From positions 64,001-128,000 of the forward strand of contig JBBHKE010000940.1 of assembly GCA_037447655.1 (NCBI GenBank): a stretch of 64,000 nt of DNA. The letters run 5' to 3'. Every line of letters begins with the position of its first letter. The first letter of the stretch is position 1. The stretch comes from Zygnema cylindricum (Eukaryota > Streptophyta > Zygnematophyceae > Zygnematales > Zygnemataceae). The notes beneath the pieces were generated by a model. It saw only the letters and a program-made list of their open reading frames with translations. It did no database searches and was not told the origin of the DNA. This document shows, piece by piece, positions 54,081 to 64,000 of this stretch. The translations under genes were made by a program, and so were the position numbers.

Positions 54081-54884
54081 ATGGCGCTCGCCGCGACACG
54101 TGTCCTGGCCGTAGCGGCTCTGTCCCTGGCTCTCCTTTCAGCCAGCCACTGCGAGGCCGCCGCGTGGATCTCGGGCGGCACGTGGTTCTACGGCGAGCTG
54201 GACGGCGCGGCGGCCAACGGCGGCGCCTGCGGCTACAAAAACGTGACGGCTCTGTCCGGCTACGGCCTCAACACGGCGTCAGTTTCGTGGTTTCTGTGGG
54301 ACAACGCCGGGATTTGCGGCGCCTGTTACGAAGTCAAGTGCGACGCGAACAAAACGACAAAGTGCAAAACGAACAGCAGCGTCGTCGTCACTGTGACGAA
54401 CTTTTGTCCTGACTCGGCGCCCGGCGGATTCTGTTCCTGGGCGAACGCCTCGGTGTCGCTTACGAAGAAAATGTACACCGACATCTTTCCGGAACCGGGC
54501 AATTCGCTGTCTCCGTGGGTCCCGTCGCCAATCAGAATCCGCCGCGTCAACTGTACAAAGCCGGGATTCGCGAAAGTACGGATCGAAGAAGGGACGCAGG
54601 ACAACTTTCTCTTGCTTACGATTTACAACCTCGCCGGCGCCGGCAATCTCCAAACCGTCCAAATCAGTTTTGACGGCGGGAAAACTTGGCGATCGATGTA
54701 CCGGAATTGGGGTTCCGTGTGGTCGCTGAACGACGGCAATACGTACCGCGGGAAACCGTTCAGTTTCAGGCTGACGGCGAAAACGACAAACGAAACGGTT
54801 ACGGCAATTAATGTCGTCCCGGCGAAGTGGTTCACGAGGGCGATCTATACTTCGAAAGTCAACTTTAAATTGGCGCCGCCTTAG
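54081..54884 (+). CDS. Alpha-expansin-like secreted protein (gene 3)
   Basis: A 267-residue, single-exon near-duplicate of gene 2 with the same signal peptide, DPBB and CBM63 landmarks and the same HFD replacement. Residue differences from gene 2 are Ser to Thr in KCK(S/T)NSS, Pro to Leu in GNS(P/L)SPW, Asn to Thr in GGK(N/T)WRS, Asp to Asn in NDG(D/N)TY and Val to Ile in TA(V/I)NVV. The Thr in KCKTNSS is the state also seen in gene 1. The frame is intact, so both copies could be expressed; the promoters are identical. Confidence 0.96.
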   Translation: MALAATRVLAVAALSLALLSASHCEAAAWISGGTWFYGELDGAAANGGACGYKNVTALSGYGLNTASVSWFLWDNAGICGACYEVKCDANKTTKCKTNSSVVVTVTNFCPDSAPGGFCSWANASVSLTKKMYTDIFPEPGNSLSPWVPSPIRIRRVNCTKPGFAKVRIEEGTQDNFLLLTIYNLAGAGNLQTVQISFDGGKTWRSMYRNWGSVWSLNDGNTYRGKPFSFRLTAKTTNETVTAINVVPAKWFTRAIYTSKVNFKLAPP

Positions 54885-55245
54885 AGGGAGGAGGGGAGAG
54901 GGGAAAAAGAAGTTAGCGGTCGGTTTTTGGGTTTCAGTTTGAATAGAATCAGGGAAGGGAAAGCGTGGAGTGATTTTTTGGTTTGGTTTTGTTTTGAAGA
55001 TAAAGAGATTTCTTTTGGTTTGATAGGTTCCCGGTGTTCGAACAGTTTTTGATGTTTAAACGTTTTTATCGTTTTGAAGGAAAGGGATTGGATTGATTTT
55101 GGAGTCGTTTAGAGAGCTGGCTTGTTTTTTTTTTTCTTTTTCAGTTTTTTCAGTTTTTTAAGGGTTCGAAGGTATTTTGTTTTAAATAAAGTGTCGGAGG
55201 ACTTTTTTTGAGAGTCAATAAATTCCAAAATTTCCATATATATAT

Positions 55246-55247
<2 letters not shown>

Positions 55248-55317
<70 letters not shown>

Positions 55318-56618
55318 CCTCTCCCTCTCCCTCTATCTCTCTCTCGCTATTTTTGTGAAAATTATTGGAACATGTAAAGCTACTTACTTTTTTGCCGTGT
55401 TTATTCTGTAATCTTTTTCAGGTGTCCTTTGCTTAATGCTGCCTTGCTCTTCTATTGCCTGTATTAAATGTTTTTCCTATGCTACCAGTTTTTTATTTAT
55501 TACCATTTTCATAACTTTGTGGTGAATGGGAGAGAGGGAGAGGGAGAGAGAGAGAGAGAGAGACGGGGATATTGGAAATGGGAAAGGGAGAGGGTGAAAG
55601 AGAGGAATGAAGAAAGAGAGGGAGAATTATCAGAAAATTGGAAGGGGGAAAGAGAGGGGTAGAGGAAGTGAGCGGGAGGGGAGGGGGATAGAGAGGGATA
55701 GAGAATTGCAGAGAGGAAAGGTGAGTGAGAGAGAGGGAAAGGGGGAGATATGGAGGAAGACGGGGAAATTGTGAGGGGTAAAGGTAGACGGGAAAAGAAG
55801 AGGGAGAGGGAGGGAGAGGGAAAGAGCAGGAGTCGGGGGGATGGAGGTGGACGAGAAAATGGGGAGAGGCAAAGGGGGAAGAGTTAAAGGGAGAGAGAGC
55901 GAAAGGAGGAAAGGAAGATGAGGAGAGAGTGGCAGGAGTAAAGTGAGGGAGGGGGAGTGGAAGAAAGGAAGGGAGACTGAGAGTGAGGGAGAGTGCTTAA
56001 GGGAGGGAGGCGTGGTGAGTGGGAGCGCAAGGGATAAAAGGAAAGTGGGCACACAGCAAATGGGGGAAAGTAAACGCTAAAGAGAGGGAATTGGAGGGAG
56101 ATGGAGACAGAGGATTGACACAGAGAATGAGGGAGAGGGTAAGGGAGGACAGAGGGTGACCGGGAATGGAAGAGGTAGAGAGACGGGGAGAGGGAAAAGG
56201 AGAGATGTAGAACGGAAGAGAGGGTGGGAGACGATGAAAGAGGAGCGGGGAAAGGGAGTGGGGGAAATGGAGCAGATAGGGAGAGAGAAAATGAAAGTGG
56301 GACGTAATGACAGAAAGGGATGAGAGAGGGAGGGAGAGGGAGAGGGACAGTGAGTAAGGAGGGCAATGGGACGACGGGAAATTTGGCGGGTGAAAGGAAG
56401 AGGGAGAGGGAGGAAGGAAGAAGTGGGGGAAAATGGTAAAGTTTGGGAGTGGGAGAGAGGGATGAAAACCAGGAAAAAGGGGGACGATAAGAGGTAAAAA
56501 GGAAAGATAGAGGGCAATGAGGAAGGAAGAGGGAGGGAGTGGGAGACGGGGAGAGGAAGAGTGGGATGTGTTTTCAGAGGGGGGGGAGAGACAGAAAGAG
56601 GGAGTCGTAAGGGAGAGC
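55248..56618. repeat. CT microsatellite and 1.1-kb purine tract (block B)
   Basis: Counterpart of 40137-41515. The CT run starts within an ATATATATAT stretch here instead of ATGTTTAAATAT. Confidence 0.92.
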
Positions 56619-57067
56619 CCTTCAATTTATTCTCTTCTTCAGTTGTTCATTTAAGTAATTTATGTGATATACTGTGTGGTGCGCGTGTGTGTTTGAAAGG
56701 GTCGTATATCAAACATAGAGTGCGCAGCACACAAGGGGAAGCAATAACCACTCATAATAAACAAACATTCACATCGCCATAACAAGAAGGCTTAGCACAT
56801 ACACATTATTAGATGTAAATTTTTATTCACACACACACTCACATAAAACTCTACTCACTAATTCGGTCTCAAAAACCACCTAACACTAATAGTACTGTAC
56901 CACACAAAAAAAATTAAAGACTGATTGCATAGTACCATGCACGTCATATGGAAAAGTGATACCTCGGACGAAACAAATCACCACCAATATTCAAAATTGA
57001 CATCAATAAAATTGAATCGACAAAAATATTCCGACTCGATCGATCTGTAGATGCGCCCAGTCAAGCA

Positions 57068-57283
57068 ATGTCTTATCATCCCCCTTCTCATTGTGGGTAT
57101 CATGACACACAGAACTACATCAAGCCTAACTTAGGCCTACCCCTAATAAAAACACCTTTCATTATTGACTTTGTAAGCACACTAGCGGCCTCCTCAACTT
57201 TAGGCACAAATAAAAACTCCAACTCCATATCCCTCATAAGATTTTTCAAAAAATACCATTGAATCCTCATGTGTTTAACCCTC
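57068..57283 (-). pseudogene. Copia RNase H relic (block B)
   Basis: Identical counterpart of 41965-42180. Confidence 0.6.
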
Positions 57284-58120
57284 TTGTGAAACACGGATAT
57301 TAATCAAAGAAAAAGAACTTATGCTATCTGAAAAGAAATTCGTACACTAAACATTAACGCCCAATTCTTCTAACATTTCCTTAACCCAACTGTGCATTTG
57401 TAGCATAACATGCCCCAATGAATCCAGCCTGTATAGAAATCAATGCCATTGTCGGCAAAACACCAAACCAAGGCTCAAAGTATCAGCAAGTATTAGGAAG
57501 CATCAAGAATAACCTCAATTCCCGAAATACAATTCACCTCTCTAATATCTGTAACCTTAAAAATGTTCACCCAAATAACTCTTCAATTCATTAATTTGAT
57601 CCAACTATTATCTGTATAAAGTGTAAATATGATTTGAACTTCACTTACACCTTTCAAATAGACGGAAATTATCCTTACAAGAGCAAAATGTGTCCAACAT
57701 TTATATAGTTTCAAATTTCTGGTCCTCAATGCCTTCATCACACCATAAAGCGGTAGCCGCCAAGTTTTGCATTCACCCCTTTCTAAAAATATCATATAAA
57801 CTGTTCGACGGAGCTTAGGCATTGGCTAGGATTGTCTTGGGCGGCGTGGGAATATATAACAAGTCGAAAATGAAGTTTAATACATTTTTCCTTCGAAAAA
57901 AGATCGTGGAAATTAATGTTTTCTTCTAACTTAAATTTAGACTTGATAAAATAATCTAAAATAGAGAAATGAGGATTTTGCATTGGAAACCTCTACAACT
58001 ATTCATTTGTTATAATAGTTAAGAGAGGAGATCCCTATAGGGAGAGAGATAAGTGACTTTTGAATATGAATGTCTGATTGTGGGTTTTCCAATTGATGGA
58101 CTAAGTAGATGTGGATGAAT

Positions 58121-58667
58121 GTCGTTGTTAAAATTCCTAGAATTGGGGGATAGAATGGAAGATCCCAATAAAGGGATTGATGAGCCGGCCAAGATTTGAA
58201 CCTGGGACCTTTCACTTTAGATGCGAACGCACTACCACTGTGCCACAAGCTCACATGTTACGCTGGTGGGTCCAATTTTATATAGGTATTTAGAGTGGAT
58301 TTTACCACAATTCCTCCTATCGATCGCACGTTTTACGTACGTCAACACCCCCTCTCGAGAGGTTGCCGGTCATAATTGTCTATGTAAACCTGGTCCCCCT
58401 GGCTTTGATACCATGTTAAGGTTCCTAGAATCGGGGGATAGAATGGAGGATCCCAACAAAGGGATTGATGAGCCGGCCAAGATTTGAACCTGGGACCTTT
58501 CACTTTAGCTGCAAACGCGGGACCTTTCACTTTAGCTGTGAACGCACTACCACTGTGCCACCAGCTCACATGTTACGCTGGTGGGTCCAATTTTATATAG
58601 GTTTTTAGAGTGGATTTTACCACAATTCCGGGTATCGATCGCACGTTTTACGTATGTCAACGGTCGT
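58121..58667 (-). mobile_element. TRIM with tRNA-like LTR modules (block B)
   Basis: Counterpart of 43018-43564. The GTCGT target duplication is at 58121-58125 and 58663-58667, and the LTRs are 58126-58347 and 58414-58662. The tRNA-like modules are at 58182-58252 and 58470-58567 on the minus strand. Confidence 0.93.
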
Positions 58668-59662
58668 AATGTGACTTTACGAGAGTACGAAAAGCGTGTT
58701 GCATGATATCAAAGATTTGGTTAGAAGTCAAGGAGATATGTGCTCACCCAAAAATCGAGTGCCTTGACTTATAAGGGTGCCCTAACCCGAAAGAAAGAAC
58801 GAAACCAAAATATGAAGTGGGAGGAGGTTGGTGGGAAATTAAGTGGTCACATCACTAGGGGCTGGTGATAAGATGTGGGCCTTAGGTCAAATGGACTAAG
58901 GCAGTGTGGGCCGTGTAACCAAAATTGAATCCCACTCCAATGACCTAGAAGCTAAGCAAACATAACTTCACCTGGTAATGATTCATGTGTGGAGGTAAGG
59001 CTTAGAGCCAAAAATGATCAGCATGTGATTCTGGAGTGGTGGGAGAACAGGAAACTTGATAATGAAGGAAAAAAAAAGTGGAATTTAAGTTTTCGGAGAA
59101 AGTGAGTCTTAAAATCACTTAAAACTGTGGAAAACCATAACTTTGTGACTTTTGGAAGCTACATCATTTTACCTCAACAAAGTTTGATGGAAAATTATGT
59201 TTTTCTGTTTTAATGTTATAAAAATGTAGAATTGATACCTAATTTTAGCTTTTATTTACTTATTTATTTGTTACTTGTATTATTTTATTGATTCTATAAA
59301 TTTGATCTTTGAAGAAGAAAATTGCTAGGAGGAGGAGATTGGAGAAAATTTGGGAAATTCAAATCCTAAGCAAGCATTTATGGATAATTACATGCTATCC
59401 TGTTTTTTTTTTGTTCTTTGTTCGAATGGTAATGGCTTATTCTACATGGAAACTTGAAAAAGGAAATAGTTTGAAAGTGTTCAAGAAAATCTTTGCAAAT
59501 TAAATTAGAAGAGTTAAAGATCATTTGAATGACGTTGATAAGACAATGTCAACATTTATAAATGTATTGAAAAATGTTAAAGAAAATGGAATGTTTCAAA
59601 CCAAAAACTGGATAAGTCAATCAATTAAACGACCTTGTTTTCTCCGAATAATAATTTTCCCA

Positions 59663-59863
59663 GATGGAACTTAAGGCCAGCCTCTTGAAGTGTGTAAAAC
59701 ACCTGTATACTCCGAGAAAGTTAGTGAGAAAATAATCACATCATCAATGTAAGACGTTGCACAATCTACCTCTTCCAGAGCTTCATCCATAGCCCTTTTA
59801 AATTTTGCGGGGGCTTTTTTTAAGACTAAATGGCATGTAAAATTTTCATACAAACTGGTTCCC
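59663..59863 (-). pseudogene. Gypsy reverse transcriptase relic (block B)
   Basis: Identical counterpart of 44560-44760 with YIDDVIIFS. Confidence 0.85.
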
Positions 59864-61290
59864 CCCGAAAATTGGTCCTTTTCCTGTGAGTGGGCTCCAA
59901 AGGCGGATTTTCATAATATCTAACATTGTTGAGAAAATCTTTTGCCATTTTTTTACTCATTTCTAGTTGTTGTGTTTTTCGTGTCATGTAACCTTGTATA
60001 AGTTTTTAGTGTGAATGCTATAAGAGGGTATTGGCAACTAACTTTCCTTATAAACACTTTGGAAATCGTGGTCGATGCGAATTCACACTTTATCTCAAGA
60101 TAGTGGATGGTGTTGAAAAGTAAGATGATATGGAAACATTGAAAACGGAACAAATGGTTTTTCTAATGCAAAAACTAAGAATTTATAATAATATGAAAAC
60201 TCATATATTTAAAGTTTGTGGAATTTGAGGATTTAACGAGGCATCTTCATAAGCAGTTCAACCTCTAAACCACGAAGACAAGAATTATCACCCTTTTATC
60301 CAGAGCATTAAAACACAAAAAAAAAATTATAAGAGTCTTTATACGCCCAAGATCCGAAAAAAATAATAATGCCCGATACTAACTCCATGATATCCACCTA
60401 ATGATCTCTATGTAGGATGTGCATTGGAAAAGTCCTAACATTAAAGTATATGGAGGCAGGCAAAGTCTTGGAGGTAATTCACTTATAAGGTTGAAACCGG
60501 ATTTTTTTTTCAATCTTATCAATTTTAATATATCGCGTGATTTATAATGTTTGGTTTTCCATGGTCCCGTGTATCATGTTGTTTTATATCACAGGTGGAC
60601 AATACTCAAATAATTTTGCTCATACCATCTTTTGATGTTTTGGGCAAATATGGCCTACGGTTCTCCTTTTTGGTTTTTTTCAAATTACGGACGTCACCTT
60701 TGCTTATAGCTTTGGTTGAATCAGTACTTAGTTTTTTTGGGTGTTTTAATTCCGCTCATACGATTTTCAGAACTTGTTAAACCGAGTTTTTTTCAAAAAG
60801 GTGTTTCGCATCCTAACGTTCTACTCTCTTTCAAATTTTCATTGATAATTTTATCGCGTCTTTTCTCATGGGTTTAAGCTTTACATTTTCTAGATTGACC
60901 AAGTAGTGACTGAGCTCAAAGTTTTTGAAGTTATCCAAGCTGGTTAATTTTCATCTGCACTGCAATTCCCCTAAATTGACATTCAATGATCTATTTTGCA
61001 TCCATTTATTCGCAGTTTCATTTTTGGATTAAGAATGAGATCGTGGATGCTACTGCTGATGGTAGAGACACTCTCACCCAACCCTCTCCCTCCCCTACCT
61101 CCTCTTTATTGTTTCATAAACTTTGGTTTCACAGTAAAGCGTATGTGAGAGAGAGGTCAAGGACTAAGAAAATATGAAATTCTACACAAGAGAAATATCA
61201 ATGCATTGGAGAGCGAAATTGATTTGTACTTGGGATGATTTCATTAAGTGAGAAAAGTCACATAAACATCATACACAGTGCTAATTACGC

Positions 61291-61805
61291 TGGAGTCTAA
61301 GGGGGCTCTCGATGCGCTGTAACAAAAAGGATCCTAGTCTAGCTTCTAATTAATGTGTTCGAGACTTTACATAACAGATGTTACGACTAGATTCTACTTT
61401 ATGTAGTATACATTCTAACGTATGTAGTCTAGAGTCAAAAGGATTGACTTTGGGGCGGCAATGTACAGAGGTCTTTTAGACCTAAAGTAACGACGTAGAG
61501 TCAAGCGACAAAAAGTACGATGACGGAATTAAAATACAAAAGAAAATCATAAGAAAGAGAAATAAACATACGTAGTACAAACATAGAGACCGTCGCCCAA
61601 AGGACTTGTATGTAGGGCATGCGACTGGACCGACGCATACGGCACGACTCGACCAACGGATGTACGAACAAGACCAAAATATAGTCGCCCAAAGGACTTG
61701 TACGTAGGGGGACAAGATTGGACCGACGCATGTAATGACAAGTACAGATAGGACCAAAAGTGACAAAAAGTCAAAAGGTGAACCAATGCGAAATAACCCT
61801 TAACA
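61291..61805 (-). mobile_element. Copia LTR, minus-strand element (block B)
   Basis: Counterpart of 46188-46702 with the same adjoining polypurine tract. Confidence 0.75.
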
Positions 61806-62019
61806 CCCCCCCTCAAGCAAAAACTAGGAAGTAGATTGAGATGAAAACAAAGGAAATTTAGCTAGAAGGAGAAGGAAGAGGAAGGCCAGGAGGAGAGTCG
61901 ATGATGCTCAAATTGAGGGCGATGAAGAGCCTTGGTGAGATAATAGGCCACTTTGTCGGAGGATTTCACATAAAGATCCGGAGAGTGCCATCTTCGACCC
62001 GCTCTTGAGAGTAATGATA

Positions 62020-63390
62020 CTAAATGTCGATGTGCTTCGTCCTTTTGTGGTGAACTAGATTGCGGATCAAAGCAGGGGCTCCTTGGGAATCGGAAAATAT
62101 AAGAGTAGGAGCCGAAGAGGGAAATCCAAGATTAGAAAGTAAAGTGCGAAGCCAAACAGCTTCCTTGGCGGCATGACAAGCGACCATGTATTCCGCCTCA
62201 GTGCTACAGCATGCGGTGGTTGGTTGCTTTTTACATGACCAAGAGATAAGACCACTGCCCAAAGAGAAGCACGCGGTGGTTGGTTGCTTTTTACATGACC
62301 AAGAGATAAGACCACTGCCCAAAGAGAAGCACGATCCAGTGGTGGAACGGCGAGAAAGCTCATTCTGCGCCCAATCTGAATCAACAAAACCCGTAAGAGC
62401 AGTAGAGCCACAAAAGGAGTATATGAGACAAAGAGTTTTAATGCCCTATAGATAACAAAAGACACGTTTGGCTACCGTAAGATGATCAAGGGAAGGACGT
62501 TGGAGAAATTAACTAGTGACAGTTGTGGCAATGTCAAGGCCGGTGGCTTGCATGGCGTACATAAGCGCCACGACCATCGAGTCGTTAGAAGCATAGAGGG
62601 AGGGGGAGAGAACGTAGTCAATGTAAGGGAGGTAAGGGGCATTGGCATTCAAAGGAGTGGAAAAAGGGGAGCACTCTGCCATGCCAAAGCGTTCCAAAAG
62701 ATCAGAGATAAAGGACTCTTGAGAGAGAGGGTGCGAGTTGAGCGGTTACAATAAACGTGAATGCCCATATAATAAGTGAACTCAACTAGATCGGCCATGT
62801 CAAAATGGGTTTGAAAGAGAGATTTGACAGTAGAGATTTTTGAGAGGGAAAGACCAACAAGAAGTAGATCATCGACAACAATGGCAACAAGGATCAAGGA
62901 TGTGCCAGAGCCACGACAGTAAATGCTAAAATCGATATCAATTCAGGCAAATCCTTCTCTCCTTATAATGGCATCTATGGTATGGTTCCATACACGGGGG
63001 GATTGCTTTAATCCATAAATTATTTTAATGAGATGGCAAACCATATGTTCAGTTCCAAAGGAAATATAGCCCTCAGGCTAATGCATGTAAATGTCTTCAA
63101 ACAAAATCCTATTTAAGAATGCAATCTTAACATCCATCTGATGAACATGGAAATCATGTTCAACAACTAAAGCAAGTAAGGTGCGTATAGATGTCAATTG
63201 TGCAACTAGAGTAAAGGTTTCAGTGAAAACTATACTTTCGATTTGGGAAAAGCTCTTCGCCACCAAGCGAGCTATGTATTTGTCCACGGATCCATCCGCT
63301 TTTTGTTTTACACGTAAGACCCATTTTGAGCAGATTGCCTTTCTTCCAGTGGAAAGAGGAACAAGATTCCTTGTTATGTTAAATTAGGGC
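62020..63390 (-). pseudogene. Copia RT and RNase H (block B, longer copy)
   Basis: RNase H (62020-62322) is as in block A with the 60-bp duplication. RT continues to higher coordinates: 62649-62897 with VAIVVDDLLLVG (catalytic VDD) and FDMADLVEFTYYMGI, and 63078-63287 with KYIARLVAKSFSQIE, TLVAQLTSIRTLLAL and HQMDVKIAFLNR. The reading is interrupted between these pieces. The element ends abruptly near 63390, where expansin 3' flank begins, so integrase and gag are missing. Confidence 0.92.
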
Positions 63391-63403
63391 ATTGAATTCC
63401 ATA

Positions 63404-63900
63404 AGAGCTGGCTTGTTTTTTTTTTTCTTTTTCAGTTTTTTCAGGTTTTTAAAGGTTCGAAGGTATTTTGGGTTTTTAAATAAAGTGTCGGAGGACTTTT
63501 TTTGAGAGTGAATAAATTCCAAGATTTCCATGTTTAAATATATTCTCTCTCTCTCTCTCTCTCACTTTCTCTCTCTCTCTCCTCTCCCTCTCCTTATCTC
63601 TCTCTCAAATTTTGTGAAATTATTGGTGCTGTTTGTTTTCGCTTTCAGTGTCTGTGTTTACTTTGTATTTTTTTTCTGAAGCCCTTCGCTCTATGATGAC
63701 TTTCTTCTCTATTGCCTGTATTAAATAATTCTGCTAGCCTAATAGTTTTTTGTTTATCACCATTTTCATTTCTTTGTGTGAAAGGTAGAGAAAGCGAGAG
63801 GGAAAGAGAGAGAGAGAGAGGGGGACATTGGAAATGGGAAATGGAGACGGTGAAAAATAGAAGAATTTAGAAAGAGAGGGAGGATTATCAGTAAACTGGA
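63404..63900. repeat. Third copy of the expansin 3' flank, without a gene
   Basis: AGAGCTGGCTTG, the T-run, AAATAAAGTGTCGGAGGACT, a short CT microsatellite and the GA-rich start follow the order of 40000-40560 and 55110-55660. It resembles block A more than B at several indels (TTTTGGGTTTTTAAATAAAG, ATGTTTAAATATATTC). Confidence 0.88.
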
Positions 63901-63904
63901 ACGG

Positions 63905-64000
63905 CACGTCGATTCACCTTTTGACTTTTGACTTTTTTCCAGTTTTGGTCCTGTCCGTACTTGTCATAACATGCGTCGGTCCAGTCGTTTCCCCTTACAT
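63905..64000 (+). mobile_element. Start of a plus-strand copia LTR, cut by the window end
   Basis: TTCACCTTTTGACTTTTGAC and CATGCGTCGGTCCAGTCG are the reverse-complement counterpart of the LTR at 46.6-46.7 kb, so this copy is inverted relative to those in blocks A and B. Confidence 0.75.

Larger units (their letters stand above)
49018..62806. repeat. Segmental duplication, block B
   Basis: Partner of 33960-47702. Its copia region runs on past 62806 uninterrupted, so block B keeps the older right-hand context. Confidence 0.95.

Overview
The window is nuclear DNA of a green-lineage eukaryote, most likely a streptophyte (charophyte) alga or an early-diverging land plant. The reasons are a plastid-type ADP-glucose pyrophosphorylase small-subunit gene with GT-AG introns, three alpha-expansin-like genes, and dense retrotransposon debris that includes a Ty3/gypsy element encoding a cytosine methyltransferase, a combination reported before from charophyte algae. 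The species cannot be fixed from sequence reading alone. No rRNA gene, CRISPR array, operon or other prokaryotic signature was seen.

Layout. 1-1443 holds the last three exons of the starch-synthesis gene. 1.4-3.7 kb is low-complexity DNA with a 430-bp CACGCA hexamer array. 3.9-7.3 kb is a LINE-type retrotransposon with an almost complete 1012-codon frame (zinc finger, reverse transcriptase, restriction-like endonuclease). 7.3-12.8 kb is AT-rich intergenic DNA with tandem repeats, a TA-flanked MITE and a fold-back repeat. 12.8-24 kb is a nested retrotransposon: a damaged minus-strand gypsy element (gag, CCHC/protease, DNA methyltransferase, reverse transcriptase/RNase H, integrase, PHD finger) between LTR-like repeats, sitting in an older copia-type LTR. 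24.1-26.5 kb is a large inverted-repeat element and a MITE with perfect 26-bp ends. 27.6-28.4 kb is expansin gene 1.

34-63 kb is a 13.7-kb segmental duplication, block A about 33.96-47.70 kb and block B about 49.02-62.81 kb. Each block carries a 3' expansin gene remnant, two 200-bp MITEs, a pyrimidine tract, an intact expansin gene (gene 2 or 3), a CT microsatellite, a 1.1-kb purine tract, a miniature LTR retrotransposon (TRIM) with a tRNA-like cloverleaf inside each LTR, and minus-strand gypsy and copia fragments. The right 11 kb of the blocks is virtually identical except for about 1 kb around the 3' half of the expansin gene. 63.4-64 kb has a third, gene-less copy of the expansin 3' flank and the start of a plus-strand copia-type LTR.

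The host genes are the starch gene and the three single-exon secreted expansins, which share a promoter layout (CACGTG box, then TATA, then a pyrimidine-rich leader). All else looks like transposable-element or simple-sequence DNA. The most notable items are the methyltransferase-bearing gypsy element with a terminal PHD finger, the TRIM with a tRNA-like module in its LTRs, a MITE with its related empty site in the same window, and expansins lacking the HFD motif.
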